Origin: Microglena sp. YARC
Lineage: Eukaryota > Chlorophyta > Chlorophyceae > Chlamydomonadales > Chlamydomonadaceae
DNA length: 64,000 bases
Reading direction: 5' to 3'
Assembly (NCBI GenBank): GCA_022414725.1
Contig: CM039463.1
Location: forward strand, 83,024,772 to 83,088,771
Shown: piece by piece, positions 53,009 through 64,000 of the stretch
How the letters are laid out: each line of letters begins with the position of its first letter
Numbering within the stretch: position 1 is the first letter of the stretch
Made by a program: the position numbers and the translations under genes
Notes under the pieces: model-generated
Told to the model about the DNA's origin: nothing
Database searches by the model: none
The model's input: the letters and a program-made list of their open reading frames with translations, nothing else

Positions 53009-55800
53009 CTGGGGCAAAGTCAAGAGGGGATATGGAGAGAGGAGGTTGTTGAGGAGGTTGTTGGTTGTTGATGTCAATCACAGGCATGGCTGGCAACTGG
53101 ACCAAAGGATGGAGGGGAGGTTGTTGAGGAGGTGTTGGTTGTTGAGAGGGGAGGTTATTGGTTGTTGATGTCGAATACTGGCATGGCTAGTAGCTGGAGC
53201 CAAGGAAAGAGGGGATGTTGAGAGAGGAGATCGTTGAGAAGGTTGTTGAGAGAGGAGGTTGTTGAGGTTGGTTGTTAAGGAGGTTGTCGAGGAGGTTGTT
53301 GCTTGTTGATGTCGATCACAAGCATGGCTGGTAGCTGGAGCCAAGGATAGAGGGGTTGTTTAGAGACGAGGTTGTTGAGGAGGTTGTTGAGGAGGTTGTT
53401 GAGGAGGTTGTTGGTTGTTGATGTCAATCACAGGCATGACTGGTAGCTGGAGCAAAGGATAGAGGGGATGTGGAGTGAGGAGGTCGTTGAGGAGGTTGTT
53501 GAGAGAGGAGGTTGTCGAGGAGGTTGTTGCTTGTTGATGTCGATCACAAGCATGGCTGGCAGCTGGAGCCAAGGATAGAAGGGTTGTTGAGAGACGAGGT
53601 TGTTGAGGAGGTTGTTGGTTGTTGATGTCAATCACAAGCATGACTGGTAGCTGGAGCAAAGGATGGAGGGGATGTGGAGAGAGGAGGTCGTTGAGAGAGG
53701 GGGTTGTTGAGAGAGGAGGTTGTTGAGGAGGTTGTTGAGAGAGGAGGTTGTCGAGGAGGTTGTTAAGGAGGTTGTTGAGGAGGTTGCTGGTTGATGTCGA
53801 TCACAAGCATGGCTGGCAGCTGGAGGAAAGGATAGAGGGGTTGTGGAGAGAGGAGGTCGTTTAGGAGGTTGCTGAGAGAGGAGGTTGTTGAGGAGGTTGC
53901 TGAGAGAGGAGGTTGTTGAGGAGGTTGCTGCTTGTTGATGTTGAATACAGGCATGGCTGGCAACTGGAGTAAAGGATAGAGGGGGGGTGGAGAGAGGAGG
54001 TCGTTGAGCGAGGGGGTTGTTGATGTTGAATACAGGCATGCCTGGCAGCTGGAGCAAAGGATAGAGGGGATGATGAGAGAGGTGTTTGTCGGGAGGTTGT
54101 TGAGAGAGGAGGTTGTTGATGTCAATCAAAGGCATGGCTGGCAGCTGGAGCAAAGGATAGAGGGGATGATGAGAGAGGGGTTTGTGGGAAGGTTGTTGAG
54201 AGAGGAGGTTGTTGATGTTGAATACAGGCATGCCTGGCAGCTGGGGCAAAGAATAAAGGGGATGTGGAGAGAGGAGGTCGTTGAGAGAGGGGTTTGTTGA
54301 GAGAGGAGGTTGTTGATGTTGAATACAGGCATGCCTGGCAGCTGGAGCAAAGAATAGAGGGGATGTGGAGAGAGGAGGTCGTTGAGAGAGGGGGTTGTTG
54401 AGAGAGGAGGTTGTTGATGTTGAATACAGGCATGCCTGGCAGCTGGGGCAAAGAATAAAGGGGATGTGGAGAGAGAAGGTCGTTGAGAGAGGGGGTTGTT
54501 GAGAGAGGAGGTTGTTGATGTTGAATACAGGCATGGCTGGCAGCTGGAGCAAAGAATAGAGGGGATGTGGAGAGAGGAGGTCGTTGAGAGAGGGGGTTGT
54601 TGAGAGAGTAGGTTGTTGATGTTGAATACAGGCATGCCTGGCAGCTGAGCAAAGGATTGAGGCTGTCGAGAGACGAGTCGTTGAAGAGGTTGTTGGTTGT
54701 TGATGTCGGATCACAGCATGGCTGGCAACTGGAGCAAAAGAGAGAGGGGATGCTGGAGAGGCAGGCTGTTGAGAGGTTGTTGGTTTGAGAGAGGAAGGTT
54801 GTTGAGAGGTTATTGTTGTTACGAGAGAGGTTTTTTGAAGAGAGGGTTTGTAGTTGTTGAGGAGGTTATTGGTTGTTAAGAGAGGAGGTTGTTGAAGAGA
54901 GTGGTTGTTAAGAGAGAGGCCAGGTTGTTGAGTAGGATTATTGGTTTGTTAAGAGAGAGGTTGTTGAAGTTGTTGAGAGAGGAGGAGGTATTATGTGTAA
55001 GAGAGGATTGTTGAGAGAGGAGGTTGTTGAGGAGGTTATTGGTTGTTAAGAGAGGAGTTGTTGAGAGAGGTTGTTAGAGAGGAGGTTGTTTGAGGAGGTT
55101 ATTGGTTGTTAAGAGAGGAGGTTGTTGAGAGAGGAGGTTGTTGAGGAGGTTATTGGTTGTTAAGAGAGGAGGTTGTTGAGAGAGGAGAGAGGTGAGGTTG
55201 TTGAGAGAGGAGGTTTTTGTTGAGGAGGTTATTGGTTGTTAAAGAGAGGAGGTTGTTGAGCGAAGTTGGTTGTTGAGAGAGGAGGTTGTTGAGGTTAAAA
55301 GAGGAGGGAGGAGGTTGTTGAGAGAGGAGGTTGTTAAGGGTTAGGTTTTGAAGAGAGCGAGGTTGTTTGAGAAGAGGAGGTTTTTGAGGAGGTTATTGGT
55401 TGCGTTAAGAAGAGGAGGTTGTTGAGGAAGTTGGTTGTTGAAGAGAGGAGGTTGTTAATAGCAGAGGAGGTTGTTGAGAGAGGAGTTGGTTAGAGAGGGG
55501 ATGAGAGAGGAGGTTGTTGAGGAAGTTGGTTGTTGAGAGAGGAGGTTGTTAGGAGGTTGTTGGCTTTTAAGAAGGAAGGTTGTTGAGAGGAAGTTGTGTT
55601 GTTGAGTGTCCAAGAGGAGGTTGTTAGCAAGAGATGAGGTTGTTGAGCTAGAAGGAGTGTTGAGAGAAGTTAGTTAAGAGAGAGGATGTTTAGGCGTTTG
55701 TTGAAGAGAGAGTTAATCGAGAGAGGAGGTTGTTGAGGAGGTTGTTAAGAAGAGAGTTTTGTTGGTTGTTGAAGAGGAGGTTGTTGAGATTGGGGGAGAG
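53009..55800 (-). repeat. ~100-bp array of exon 1 acceptor, decaying away from the gene
   Basis: At least 14 units with GGCATGGCTGGCAGCTGGAG (minus strand: acceptor, then LPAMPVxxIN codons) plus GAGAGAGGAGGTTGTTGA spacers up to about 54.73 kb. From 54.74 to 55.80 kb only GAGGTTGTTGAG spacers remain, with many indels. Confidence 0.92.
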
Positions 55801-56410
55801 CACATAAGCATTACAAAACCTAACCTGTATGCCAGATAGACTGAAGTATCCTAAGTAACTGAGCATTGGAAAAAACTCAGCTCTATGCAAGATTAAATGA
55901 AGTATCATGTATAAAAATTAAATAAAAAACTCAGCTGTATGCGTGATTGAACGAAGAATTTCATAGCTTCCTAGGTACAGAAAAACCCTTCTCAATAGAT
56001 CACCTAGGGATCACATAATCATGTACCAATTAATTAAATACCTATAAAATAGATACCACCCAAATAAATGACAATACCCGCATTCCTGATGTGCTAGGAA
56101 GTGAGACATATATGGTGACACCTTAAATTGTAACAGATTGAACGTTCAACAATCATATTTGATGATGATGATCATGATGATTATGATGATTATAGTTAAT
56201 GATGATGATCATGATGATTATGATGATGATAGTTGATGATGATCATCATGATGACAATATTTTTCCTGGTGCCCAACTGGACTCCAAATGTGCCCGTGGC
56301 TTGATGGAGTCAAGGGGGACTTATGAACATCATGCGCACAGAAGAAAAGAAAAAGAAACAAGAAATCTGTGCCCATCTGTTTGTTGACAAGGACTTGTCC
56401 GCATGCCCGA
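55801..56410. other. AT-rich flank with GATGAT microsatellite and inverted SINE-like tail
   Basis: 55869-55960 has a tandem AAAAACTCAGCT repeat. 56160-56250 is GATGATGATCATGAT. 56255-56320, inverted, matches 36366-36430 (ATTTGGAGTCCAGTTGGGCA on the minus strand). 56363-56407 recurs at 56500-56545 (CTGTGCCCATCTGTTTGTTG). No exon recognised. Confidence 0.6.
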
Positions 56411-56496
56411 TAATTGGAATGAGTACAATCTAAATCCCTTAACGAGGATCCATTGAAGGGCAAGTCTGGTGCCAGCAGCCGCGGTTATTGCAGCTT
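56411..56496 (+). rRNA. 18S rRNA fragment (about 85 bp), isolated
   Basis: TAATTGGAATGAGTACAATC, CCCTTAACGAGGATCCATTG and GTGCCAGCAGCCGCGG are the universal small-subunit region around the 515 site. The first two are of eukaryotic nuclear type and as in green algae. Two mismatches (GGTTATTGCAGCTTC for GGTAATTCCAGCTCC) and abrupt ends show a captured fragment, not a gene. Confidence 0.9.
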
Positions 56497-59400
56497 CAAG
56501 AAATATGTGCCCATCTGTTTGTTGACAAGTAATCACCCGCATGCGTGCCTGTTGTGCGTGATGTGTGTGGTGAAATGTTGTGGTGTGTGTGGTGGTGTGT
56601 GTGTGATAGTGTTGTGTGTGGCGGGAGGTCGCGTGGAGGGGGAGGGTGGAGGGGGGGCGGGGTAGGTGGGAAGTCATCAATATTTGCACCCGAGCGTGCC
56701 TGTTGTGGCCGGTGTCTGGTAGGCCGGGTGTGAGTGGGTTGTTGTGGTGACGTGGGTGGGTGTGTGTGGGGGGGGGGGGGGCGGGGAGGGGGGGGGATGG
56801 GGGGCAGGGCGGCTCCGACTAAGTATGCCGCATGCCGTGGCCTGGTTGTGTGGGGATTGTGCGGGGTGTTATGGGTGAGGGGTTGTTGTGTGTTGTGTGT
56901 GCTGGTAGTGTAGTGTGGTGTGAGGGGGGCGGAGGGGGAGGGGTCCAGCTCACCTGAAGCGTCCTGTTGTGGTGGATGTGGTGTGCGGGGTTATGTGATG
57001 GGTTGTGTGCTGGTAGGTGTGGGGGGAGGGGGGCAGGGGGAGGGGGGGGTCGCTAGCCACGCGCATGCGCGGCCCTGTTGTGCGGGAGCTTGTGCGGGTT
57101 GGTGTGGGTTGTGGTGATGGTAGTGTGTGGTGTAGGGGGGGGGGGGGAGGGGGGTTACCCACGTACACGCCCGATGCGCTGCGTTTGCTGTGGGTTGTTG
57201 ATGCGGTGTGTGTGCGGGGTGGATAGGTGTGAGTGTTGGTGTGTGTGGTGGGGGGGGAGGGGGGGGGGGGAGGGGTCACCATTCGGCACTCGCGATGTCG
57301 CGGTGCCTGTTTGTCGCGGATTTGTGCGTGGGGTTTGTGTGGGGTATGTGAAAGCCGAGGGGGAGGGGGGAATGGAGGGAGGGGGTTCAGTACCTCGAAC
57401 CCGGATGCGGTGCCCTGATTGACTGTGGTGTGGTGGCGGGTATGTAGTATTGAGGGGTGTGTGGTGTTGGATGGTGGATGGTGGTGAGTGGGGTGGGGGG
57501 GGGGGGAGGGGTGAAGGGGGTACACTCACCGCCCATGTCGCCTGTCTGTCTGTGGGTGTGATAGGTTCAGTTTGTTGGTGTGTGTGTGTGGGGCGCGGGG
57601 GGCGGCGGGTAGGGGGTGCCACGGGCGGGGAGGGGGGAGGGGGAGTCACTGATCACCCGCGCTGCAGTGCTTGTTGTGTGGGTCTGTGCGTAGTTTGTGG
57701 GTATGTGATGTGGTGGGTTGGTGTGTGTGGGGGGGGCGAGGGGCGGAGGGGGGTCAGACTCGACCACCCATGCGTTGACTGTGTGATGTGTTTTGTGCCG
57801 GGTTGTGTGGGGTTGTGCTGTGGTGTGAGTGTTGTGGGGGGGTGGGGATGGGGGGTCACACTCACACCGCAATGCGTGCTGTTGTGTGGGTTGTCGCCGG
57901 GTTGGTGGGTTGTGGGGTTGTGTTTGTGCTGTGTGTGGGGGCGAGGGGGGGGGGGGGAGGCGGAGGGGGGGTCACTGACCCGCATGCGTGCCTCGTCTGC
58001 GTGGTTGTGCGGGTTTAGTGTGGGTTGTGTGTGGTGTGTGTGTGGTGTGGTGGTGGTGGGTGGTGGTGGGGGGGGGGGAGGGGCGTTAACCACCCGCCTG
58101 CGTGCCTGTATGGTGGGTTGTTGCGTATTGCTGTGTGGAGTGTGTATGGTGTGTGGTGTGATGAGGGGGGGGGGAGGGGAGGGGGGTACCACCCGCAATG
58201 CGTGTCCTGTCGTGCGGGTTGTGCGGATTGTGTGGGTTGTGTGTGGGGGTGTGTGTGATGGGGGGGGGGGAGGGGGGACGGGGGTCACTCCACCCGCATG
58301 CGTACTGTTTGTGCGGGTTGTGCGGATTGTGTGGGTTGTGGGTGGTGGTGTGTGTGTGTGGGGGGGTGGGGGGGGGGGGGAGGGGGGTCACTTCCCCCAA
58401 TGCGTGCCTGTTGTGTGGCGTTTGTGCGGCGTGTGGTGGGTTGTGTGTGTTGTGTTGGTGGTGTGTGTGTGGGGAGGGGGAGGGGGGGGGGGTAGGGGGC
58501 AGGAGGGTCACTCACCCCGCCATGCGTTGCCCTGTTGTGTGGGTTGTGCCGGGTTTGTGTTGGTGTGGGTGGTTGTGTGTGGTGGGGGGGGGGATGGGGA
58601 TGGGGTCACTTACCCGCATGCGTGCCTGCTTGTGTGGGTTGTGCGGGTTGTGTGGTTGTGTGTGGTGGTGTGTTGTGTGAGTGGTGTGTGGGCCTGTGTG
58701 CGGGGGGGGGGGAGGGGGGGGAGGGGGTCACCTCCACCCGCATGCGTGCCTGTTTGTGCGTGTGTTGTGGCGGTTGTGGTGGGTTGTGTGTTGGTGTGTG
58801 TGGTGGTGTGTGGGGGGGGGGGGATGGGGGGAGGGGGGTCAGCTCACCCGCACTGCGGTGCCGGTTTGTGTGAGGTTGTGGCGGCGGGTTGGATGTGGGT
58901 TGTGTGTGTGGTGTGTGGTTGGGGGGGGGGCGGAATACGGGGGGGGGGTGGCGGATGGGGGAGGGGGTCACACACCGCATAGCGTGCCTTTTGCGGGTGG
59001 TGCGGGTTGGTGTAGATCTGTATCGGGTGTGCATCGTTGCCCTGGGGTCGGGGGGGGGGGGGGGGGGGGGGGGAGGGGGGGCACTGACCCGCATGCGTGC
59101 CTGTTGTGGCGGTGGATTTGCGGGTTGTGTGGCGTGTGGTGATGGCTTGTGTCGCAGGGGGGGGGGGGGGGGGGGGGGGGGGGAGGGGGGAGGGGAGTCA
59201 CTCACCCGCAATGCTGTGCCTGTTGTGTGGGTTGTGCAGTTGTGTGGGTTCTGGCGTTGTGAGTGCGGTGTGTTGTGTGGGGGGGGGGGATGGGGGATGG
59301 GGAGTCACTCACCGCATGCGTGCTGTTGTGTGGTTGCGTGCGGGTCGTGTGTGGTTGTGTGTGTGTGGTGTGGTGAATGGGGGGGGGGGGGGGGGGAGGG

Positions 59401-59605
59401 ATGGAGGGGGTCAACTCCCCCGCAATGCGTGCCCTGTTTGCGTGTTTGTATCAGTATTTGTTGGGTTGTGTGTTGTGCTGTGTGTGGGGAGGGGGGGGGG
59501 GGGGGCGGGATGGGGGGAGGGGGGTACTCACCCGCATCGCGTGACCGGTTGTGTGGGTTGTGTGGGTTGTGTGGGCTATGTTTGTTGTTGGGTGTGTGTG
59601 TGTGT
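56497..59605. repeat. degenerate ~115-bp array with donor-like CATGCGG/GTGAGTGAC
   Basis: About 27 noisy units with TCACTCACCCGCATGCGTGC, CTGTTGTGTGGGTTGTGCGG and poly-G. On the minus strand the constant core GGCACGCATGCGG is followed by GTGAGTGAC, a consensus 5' splice site. Many small indels. Confidence 0.88.
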
Positions 59606-60605
59606 NNNNNNNNNNNNNNNNNNNNNNNNNNNNNNNNNNNNNNNNNNNNNNNNNNNNNNNNNNNNNNNNNNNNNNNNNNNNNNNNNNNNNNNNNNNNNNN
59701 NNNNNNNNNNNNNNNNNNNNNNNNNNNNNNNNNNNNNNNNNNNNNNNNNNNNNNNNNNNNNNNNNNNNNNNNNNNNNNNNNNNNNNNNNNNNNNNNNNNN
59801 NNNNNNNNNNNNNNNNNNNNNNNNNNNNNNNNNNNNNNNNNNNNNNNNNNNNNNNNNNNNNNNNNNNNNNNNNNNNNNNNNNNNNNNNNNNNNNNNNNNN
59901 NNNNNNNNNNNNNNNNNNNNNNNNNNNNNNNNNNNNNNNNNNNNNNNNNNNNNNNNNNNNNNNNNNNNNNNNNNNNNNNNNNNNNNNNNNNNNNNNNNNN
60001 NNNNNNNNNNNNNNNNNNNNNNNNNNNNNNNNNNNNNNNNNNNNNNNNNNNNNNNNNNNNNNNNNNNNNNNNNNNNNNNNNNNNNNNNNNNNNNNNNNNN
60101 NNNNNNNNNNNNNNNNNNNNNNNNNNNNNNNNNNNNNNNNNNNNNNNNNNNNNNNNNNNNNNNNNNNNNNNNNNNNNNNNNNNNNNNNNNNNNNNNNNNN
60201 NNNNNNNNNNNNNNNNNNNNNNNNNNNNNNNNNNNNNNNNNNNNNNNNNNNNNNNNNNNNNNNNNNNNNNNNNNNNNNNNNNNNNNNNNNNNNNNNNNNN
60301 NNNNNNNNNNNNNNNNNNNNNNNNNNNNNNNNNNNNNNNNNNNNNNNNNNNNNNNNNNNNNNNNNNNNNNNNNNNNNNNNNNNNNNNNNNNNNNNNNNNN
60401 NNNNNNNNNNNNNNNNNNNNNNNNNNNNNNNNNNNNNNNNNNNNNNNNNNNNNNNNNNNNNNNNNNNNNNNNNNNNNNNNNNNNNNNNNNNNNNNNNNNN
60501 NNNNNNNNNNNNNNNNNNNNNNNNNNNNNNNNNNNNNNNNNNNNNNNNNNNNNNNNNNNNNNNNNNNNNNNNNNNNNNNNNNNNNNNNNNNNNNNNNNNN
60601 NNNNN
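59606..60605. other. assembly gap, exactly 1,000 N
   Basis: A round-number run of N joining two different satellites; the true distance is unknown. Confidence 1.
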
Positions 60606-63600
60606 GGTATATTGGGTGGTGGAGATACTGGGAGTAGGGCGGTATAGTTGGTGGTTGAATGACTGGGGGGTAGCGGGTATTATTTGCGATGTGTGGACAT
60701 GACCTGGGGTTAGGGTATATTTGGTAGGTGTGGAGATGAATGACTGGGGTAGGGTATATTTGGGTGTGATGAGATGACTGGGTAGGGGGCTATATTTGGG
60801 TGTGTGAGATTGACTGGGTAGGGGGTATAATTGGTGGTGTGGAAGATGACTGGGAGTAGGGGGTATATTTGGTGGGTGGAATGACTGGAGGTAGTGGGGT
60901 ATATTTGGTGGAGACTGCTTGAGAGAATACTGGGGTCTTAGGGGGGATATATTTCGGTGGTGTGAGCCTGGACTGGGTACCGGGTAATATTTGGGTGGTG
61001 GAGATGACTGGGTAGGAGGATAATTTGGTAGTGTGGCAGAGTGACTGGGGCGGCTAGGGGGGCTCATCATTTGAGGTGGTAGTGGAATGACTGGGGTAGG
61101 GGGTATATTTGAGGTGTACTTGGAGATACGGGAGGTAGGCGGGCGTATATTTGGTGTGTGAGATGACTGGGGTAGGGGGTAGTATTTGAGGTGGTGTGAG
61201 AGACTGGGGGTAAGGGGTAGTATTTGAGGTTGCGTCGCCTGGTTGGAGATGACCGGGCGATAGGGGGTATTTTTGGGTGGTTGGAGATGACTGGGGGGTA
61301 GGGGGGTACTATTTGGGTTGGTGAGGAGATGACTGGGGTAGGGGGGATATATTTGGGTGTGTTGGAAGACTGGGGTAGGTGATATATTTGGGTGGTGTGG
61401 AGATGACTGGAAGGTAGAGGAGGTATATTGGGTGGTGTGAGATGACTGCGGGTAGGGGGTTATTATTTGGGTGGATTGAGATACTGGGGGGTAGGGATAT
61501 TTGTGGCTTGTGGAGATACTGGGGGAGCGGATATTTGCGGCTGGTGTGGAGATGACTGGGGAATAGGGTGTATATGGTGGATGGAGATGACTGGCGGGGG
61601 TAGGGCGGTATATTTGCGTTCATTTGGAGATTGACTGGAGGTAGGGATTATTGGGTGGTGTGGAGAGACTGGGGCGCGTAGGGGGTATATTTGGGTTGTG
61701 GAGATGGATGGGGGGTAGGGCGGTAATTGGGTTGTGTAGGAGATGATGGGAGTGTAGGGATATATATGGTGTGTGAATGACTGGGGTATGGGAGTATATT
61801 TGGGTAGGTGTGAGATGACTCAACGGGTAGGGGCGGTATTGGGTGGATGTGGAGATTGACTGGGGAGTAGGAGGGGTTATTGGTGGTGTGAATACTGTGG
61901 GAGGATAGGGGGATATTGAATTGGTGTGAGATGACTGGAAAGGTAGAGGGAGCAAGGTATATTTGCGGTGGTGTGGAGAGACTGGGGCGGTAGAGGCGTT
62001 ATATTTGTGTGTGGAGGATGACTGGGCTATGGTCAGGGCGGTAGTTATTTGGGTGGTGTTGGAGAATGACTCGGGTGTAGGGGTATAATTGAGGTGGTGT
62101 GGAGATTGTACTGGGAGGTCAGGTATATTTGGGTGGTTGATAACTGGGGGTAGGCGGGCGACTATATTTGGGTCTGCTGGAGATACTGGGTAGGAGATAT
62201 TTGGATTGTTTTTTGTCAGGTGGTGTGGAGATACTGGGGGCGCTTAGGGTATATTTGCGTGGTGGGAGATGACTGGGGATGTAGGGGTTATATTTGTGGT
62301 CCTGTGGAGATGACTGGGAAGTAGGGGGTATATTGGTTGTGTGGAGATGACTGGGGGTGGGGTAATGGGTGTGTGGAGATACTGGGGGTAGGGAAGTATA
62401 TTCACCCGTGGTGGTGTGGAGATGACTGGGGTAGGGGTGGTATATTTGGTGTGTGGGAGATACTGGGGGGTAGGCGGTATATTTTGGGGTGGTGTGGAGA
62501 TGACTGAGGGGTAGGGGGATTTGCGGGTGTGTGGAGAAACTGGGCGGGTAGTATATTTTGGGTGGGTGGGGATTATATATTTGGTGGTGTGGAGAGACTG
62601 CTAAAGGGGGTAGGGGTATATTGGGTGGTGTGGAGATGACTGGGGGGTTTAGGGCGGTATATTTGGGGGTGTTGGAGATGACTGGGGTAGGGGGTATATT
62701 TGGGTCGGTGGGTTGGAGATGACTGGGGGGTAGGGGGGGTATATTTGGGTGGTGTGGAGATGACTGCGGTAGGGGGTAGGGTTGGGTTATATTGGGTGTG
62801 GAATGACTGGGGGTAGGGGGTATATATTGGGTGGTGTGGAGATGACTGGGGTAGGGGGGGTATATTTGGTGTGTGGAGATGACTGGGGGTAGGGGTATGT
62901 AGGGTGGGTGGAGATGACTGGGGGAGTAGGGGGGTATATTTGGCGGTGGTGTGGAGATGACTGGGGGGTAGGGGGTATATCTTTGGGTGGTGTGTGGAGG
63001 ATGACTGGGGGTTGGGTAGGGGGGTGCTATATTTGGGTGGTGTGGAGATGACTGGGGGTAGGGGGGGTATATTGGGTGGTGTGGAGATGACTGGTAGGGG
63101 GGTATATTTGGGTGGTGTGGAGATGACTGGGGGTAGGGGGGGATATGTGTGGAGATGACTGGGGGGTAGGGGGGCTATATTTGGTTTGGAGGTATAGGGT
63201 ATATTTGGGTGGTGTGGAGATGACTGGGGTAGGGGGTAATTTGGGTGGGTGTGGGTACTGGGGGGTAGGGGGATATTTGTTGGGTGGTGGGAGCATTTGC
63301 GGGGTAGGGGGTATATTTGGTGGTGTGGAGATGGGACTGGGATAAGCGGGGTTATATTTGGGTCAGTGTGGTGATGGGGACGGTAGGGGGTATTATTTGT
63401 GGGTGTGGAGGATAGGGTGGTGTGGAGATGACTGGGAGGTGGGTGGTGGTGGAGATGACTGGGGGGTCTGGGAAGGTAGGGGTATATTTGGGGATGGTGT
63501 GGGAGATGACTGGGGTAGTAGGGGTATATTTGGGTGGTGTGGAGATGACTGGGGGTAAGGGTGTATATTTGGGTGTGTGGGATGGACTGGGGGGGGGTTA

Positions 63601-64000
63601 TATTTGGGTGGTGTGGAGATGGGACTGGAGGTAGGGGGTATATTTGGTGGTGTGGAGATGACTGGGGGGGGTAGGGGGTATATTTGGTGGTGTTGGAGAA
63701 TGACTGGTGGGTAGGGGGTATATTTGGGTGGTGTGGAGATGACTGGGGTAGGCGTGGTATATTTGGGTGGTGTGGAGATGACTGGGGCGGTATTAGGGGT
63801 ATATTTGGGTGGTGTTGGAGATGACTGGGGGTAGGGGTATATTTGGGTGGTGTGGAGATGACGTAGGGGGGTATATTTGGTGTGTGGAGATGACTGGGTG
63901 GATACTGGGGGTATATGGAGATTGGGGGTGGTTGTGTGAGAGATGACTGGGAGGTTGGGGGTATATTTGTCGGTGTGAGATGACTGGGGGGGTAGGTTGG
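60606..64000. repeat. ~40-bp indel-rich satellite
   Basis: About 85 units of GTATATTTGGGTGGTGTGGA and GATGACTGGGGGGTAGGGGG. Units differ mainly by single-base insertions and deletions, more than in any array left of 54 kb. The array runs off the right edge. No gene seen. Confidence 0.93.

Noticed and set aside
57450..58982. 510-codon plus-strand Gly/Val/Cys-rich ORF, and ORFs spanning the N gap
   Set aside because: Low-complexity noisy array; the gap ORFs count undetermined bases as coding.

Overview
The window is eukaryotic and holds one recognisable protein gene, read on the minus strand across almost its whole length: a homologue of nephrocystin-4 (NPHP4), the ciliary transition-zone protein. 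I placed 32 exons plus one weaker candidate between 53008 (5' end) and 2416 (3' side). Together they give about 4.6 kb of coding sequence, roughly 1,530 codons, in a 50.6 kb span. Exon order matches the order of conserved blocks I recall from animal NPHP4. Exon phases join without conflict except at exons 31/32, where one base needs checking. The C-terminal part (about 150-200 residues by comparison with animal NPHP4) lies beyond position 1, and at least one exon upstream of exon 1 is implied. The organism must be flagellated. Plant-type telomere-like CCCTAAA strings inside several introns and an 18S rRNA fragment of green-lineage type point to a flagellated green alga, perhaps a prasinophyte. 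That placement is inference.

Nearly everything else is intron, and nearly every intron is made of tandem repeats. The repeats follow a rule. Arrays just downstream of an exon (lower coordinates) carry copies of that exon's last 15-150 bases plus its 5' splice site. Arrays just upstream carry copies of the 3' splice site plus the first bases of the next exon. The repeats therefore look seeded on splice junctions and leave dozens of decoy sites. In most introns the composition also flips midway: in the pre-mRNA the donor half is G-rich and the acceptor half is C-rich, often with directly complementary units (for example 34.1-34.6 kb against 32.6-34.0 kb). Such introns could fold into long hairpins that bring their splice sites together.

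Layout: 1-2412 array after exon 33; 2.4-7.9 kb exons 33-29; 7.9-11.1 kb arrays; 11.1-15.5 kb exons 28-27 around a uniform 56-bp array; 15.5-23.2 kb exons 26-20; 23.3-28.5 kb 226-bp and 40-bp arrays; 28.5-39.6 kb exons 19-12; 41.1-48.2 kb exons 11-4; 49-53 kb exons 3-1; 53-56 kb copies of the exon 1 acceptor; 56.4 kb 18S fragment; 56.5-59.6 kb decayed donor-bearing array; 59606-60605 a 1,000-N gap; 60.6-64 kb an indel-rich satellite. A few dispersed elements (a SINE-like family with an ATC tail and two other repeat families) sit inside introns. I found no second protein gene, no tRNA and no complete rRNA gene.
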